DNA from: Takashimella koratensis
Taxonomy: Eukaryota; Basidiomycota; Tremellomycetes; Trichosporonales; Tetragoniomycetaceae
Length of the DNA: 64,000 bases
NCBI GenBank assembly: GCA_003116875.1
Contig: BCKT01000005.1
Location: 930,001-994,000 of the forward strand
Direction: 5' to 3'
Positions 61,619 to 64,000 of the stretch are shown here, piece by piece (position 1 is the first letter of the stretch; every line of letters begins with the position of its first letter). A program made the position numbers and the translations under genes. A model generated the notes under the pieces. It did not search any database, was not told the origin of the DNA, and was given only the letters and a program-made list of their open reading frames with translations.

Positions 61619-62616
61619 TCAAGTCGGCGCCGAAAGCATCTGGCCGCTCGTATCGGGAAGCCGGCCCTGCTGTTTGAGGTTCGCCACATTGCTTTCGTGG
61701 TCCTTGGGGGTTTGAGCGGAAAACTGCAAGTACTCGTAGGGTGATTTGCCTGTCGTCCACAAGACAGTTCTGCCTCCCTTTTTCGAGAGGCTGGAATCCG
61801 TGTTGCGAGCCCCGATCCGCTTTTCGACCCACATCGGATGTGAAAGCAAGGTACAGATGAGGTCCCCCAAATTGGTCTTGAGTACGCTTAGACCCTCGTC
61901 GGACTTGACCTCGAGAGCACGAGAAATTTCGTCATCTGTGCGGTAGCGGATGAGTTTCCGGGCAAACGTCCAGAGCATCTCGTCGGGAACTTCGAGGTAC
62001 TCGCTGCGGACCTCACCGGAAGGGAGCTTGGTGTTGATGACGAGATTGCCAAACGTCAAATTGTATGCGCACTTCCACGAGTTGGTTGGCTCTCGATCAC
62101 CGATCATCGTCGAGATCGAGACTTTGGGCTTCTTCATTTCCTCCCTCCACCTTTTGATGTTCTCCCAACGTTCATTCTCGAGCATTTCGAAGGTTGGAGG
62201 AATTGAGGTGGTGGACTGGGAGGCCGTCGCCGTCGCGCCGGAGTTGCTCGTCACGGTCGCTCGAGGTGCATTCTGTGATGGTGGGTATCGTTGGTGGGTC
62301 CCTCTAGTAGACCGTAAATGTAGCTACGATGAAAGTATTGTCGGTTACAGAAAATAACATTCGACGAGGAGTATCGAGTCTACTACTGGTCCGTATATAT
62401 ATGTTACGGTCTGACTACGGGTACCCCTATCCCTCGCCGAATGTGGTAGGTCTCAGCTCTTGGGTGGCGTCTGCCATAATGGTAGTTTACGGCCGCGTAG
62501 GCCGGTGTCCGTGACACATTCGATTCGATCAGCTCCATTGGAGCGGAGGTGGTTTCGGCAATGGTCGGCTCGGAAATGTCGTTCCCAGCCCGGTTGCGGG
62601 GAGAGGCGTCGGCCAT
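61619..62616 (-). CDS. Unrecognised protein, two exons
   Basis: The second exon is open from 62272 to the stop at 61619. It lacks an early ATG, and the first in-frame candidate is only a GTG, so an upstream exon was sought. ATG at 62616 (MADASPRNRAGND) runs to AYAA and is followed by an intron (62490-62273; donor GTAAAC, acceptor CACAG). The join to NAPRATVTSNSG is in phase, giving about 260 residues. The body looks folded: MLENERWENIKRWREEMKK, KCAYNLTFGNLVI, then DEMLWTFARKLIRYRTDDEI and LSHPMWVEKRIGA. There are no membrane segments or known motifs. TATATAT near 62783-62788 could be its TATA box. No function is proposed. Confidence 0.55.
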
Positions 62617-64000
62617 GGTGATGCAATGTGCTGCGTTGGAGGTGTAGTGTAGAGTATGGTTGAATATCTGAAGTAGGAAGTGGGATTGAGGCTGGTGGTG
62701 CAGTGGCGGACACAGAAGAAGTGAGGAGAAAGAGAAAGAGAAATTGAAGAATTTAGGGGGGAAGAGGGAGCATTCCTCGCCGTATATATCATATCCCCTC
62801 CCCCTCGCTTTGCCGCTTTTCCTGGCTCTACCTACCCTCTCCTTAGTCCATACAAGCTCCAACACTTCCTGTCCTCTTTCCCCTTGCCTCCCCAACCCGC
62901 CTTTTTTGTTCGAAGACGCTACCTTCAACTTTCAAAGGAGGGATTCAGGCAGTACGGTCTGTCACTCTTCGCCAGGTGTCAAATGGCAGCTCACACTGGT
63001 CCAGTCTCGTATCAAAGGGATGAAGGGAAAGGCGAGAAACGAGAGACCTTTTGGATTACACATACCCACGCTCCTCTCCCAGCCCTTGGCGGGCTGACCG
63101 TCTTGAAGTGAGGTGCAGACGGGAGAGGGGCAAGAGGGTGCTCGATTTAACGCCCATTCAGACTAACGAGGAAGTGGAGAATTCATTCAAGCTCTGTTCA
63201 GACGGTCTGCAGTGGAGCCAAGGAACAGCGCACAAACGGGCGAGCTAGGCTCCACCGTGCCCGAACAGTTTACAATGCCCTAATCTATCCCACATTCGCT
63301 GTTATTAGGAGATAGAAAGATTTTGTAGAATTAAGAGAGGGCAATGAACAAGCTCTACGAACACAAAGACTGAAATCTTGGGGCAGAACGTAAAGAGATC
63401 GTGCGCCGAAAGGCATTTGACCTCATGTACAGACAGGATTGTAGATTGGGATGACGCATAGGAGTGATGGACAGGGGAGATCATGAATGAGTTGCCGATG
63501 GGGTCGAAAGTAATGAAATCCCGGATACAAGATAGACGGTAGTGTGAGGAAGAAGAGGATGAAGTGAAGGGTGTAGTGTATCGTGTGCATGAACTTCCAA
63601 GTGGAATGATTGAAAGAAAACTATGAAAGTGTGATAAGCCTATCCGATGAAACCGCTACGAGTACTCTCTGCTACCATGCTTGGCAATCCCACCCTCAAA
63701 CACGTAATGTTTGCAATCACTATACATTGCAAAGCTCGTTTGCAATGATAAATCGCCGCGTGAAGAGGTGATGTTTTGCGTTTTCTCGGCCAGGAAATTC
63801 GATGGCCATTTTGGCGCAACTCGGGACGGAAGGCGGAAGGAGCTTGGAATGACGAGGAAAGAATGGGTGACGATATGGACGGGATCTTGGAAGGTATGAA
63901 ATGTGTTGATGTGAGGGACTGCGGCGCAGAAGGGGCGCGGGGTAGTGGAGTTGGAAACTGGAAGGGAGGGAATGGGGAAGAGGGGACATGGGACCTCTTG
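62617..64000. other. Upstream flank and unassigned tail
   Basis: The first 250 bases are C/T-rich on the minus strand, fitting a leader for the gene starting at 62616. Beyond that only short frames without motifs are seen, up to the window end. Confidence 0.5.

Overview
The window looks like nuclear chromosomal DNA of a basidiomycete yeast, most likely a Tremellomycete (Cryptococcus/Saitozyma-like). The genes are dense in introns. Most introns are about 50-100 nt with GT..AG ends. Intergenic regions are pyrimidine-biased, and the gene set is purely eukaryotic: INO80 subunit Arp5, Vps15, mitochondrial MSH1 and an intron-containing tRNA-Gln. I see no transposons, CRISPR arrays or prokaryotic features. 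The genus is inference; only a fungal, probably tremellomycete, origin is well supported.

Left part (1-23 kb): one unrecognised small gene (minus), a membrane-anchored histidine acid phosphatase/phytase (plus), MSH1 (minus), tRNA-Gln(CTG), ARP5 (plus), VPS15 (plus) and a homeodomain transcription factor (minus). MSH1 and ARP5 are divergent with the tRNA gene between them. VPS15 and the homeodomain gene converge.

Centre (23-43.5 kb): a 7.4 kb stretch without a recognisable gene, whose purine/pyrimidine bias flips at about 27.4 kb. It is followed by a Red1/ZFC3H1-like zinc-finger protein (minus), a RING-H2 protein (minus), a mitochondrial ribosomal mL45/Mba1-like protein (plus), an ornithine cyclodeaminase/mu-crystallin family enzyme (minus) and a BTB protein with a histidine-rich tail (minus).

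Accessory block (43.5-51.1 kb): gene-poor DNA, then five small unrecognised genes, all on the minus strand. They fall into two tandem families: P1 (45652-46661, 47496-48268) and P2 (48778-49026, 49656-50106, 50705-51052). The middle P2 copy carries an apparent one-base frameshift. This is the least explained part of the window.

Right part (51.5-64 kb): a mitochondrial carrier (minus), a DeSI-thioredoxin-PUL fusion (plus), an F-box-like gene whose reading frame is interrupted by one in-frame TAA but continues for about 150 codons (plus), an ACC-synthase-like aminotransferase (plus), an unrecognised gene (minus), and a tail with no gene seen.

Gene ends are supported by stop codons and, where stated, by splice joins checked for reading phase by eye. 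Starts are ATG codons unless noted. No homology search could be run.
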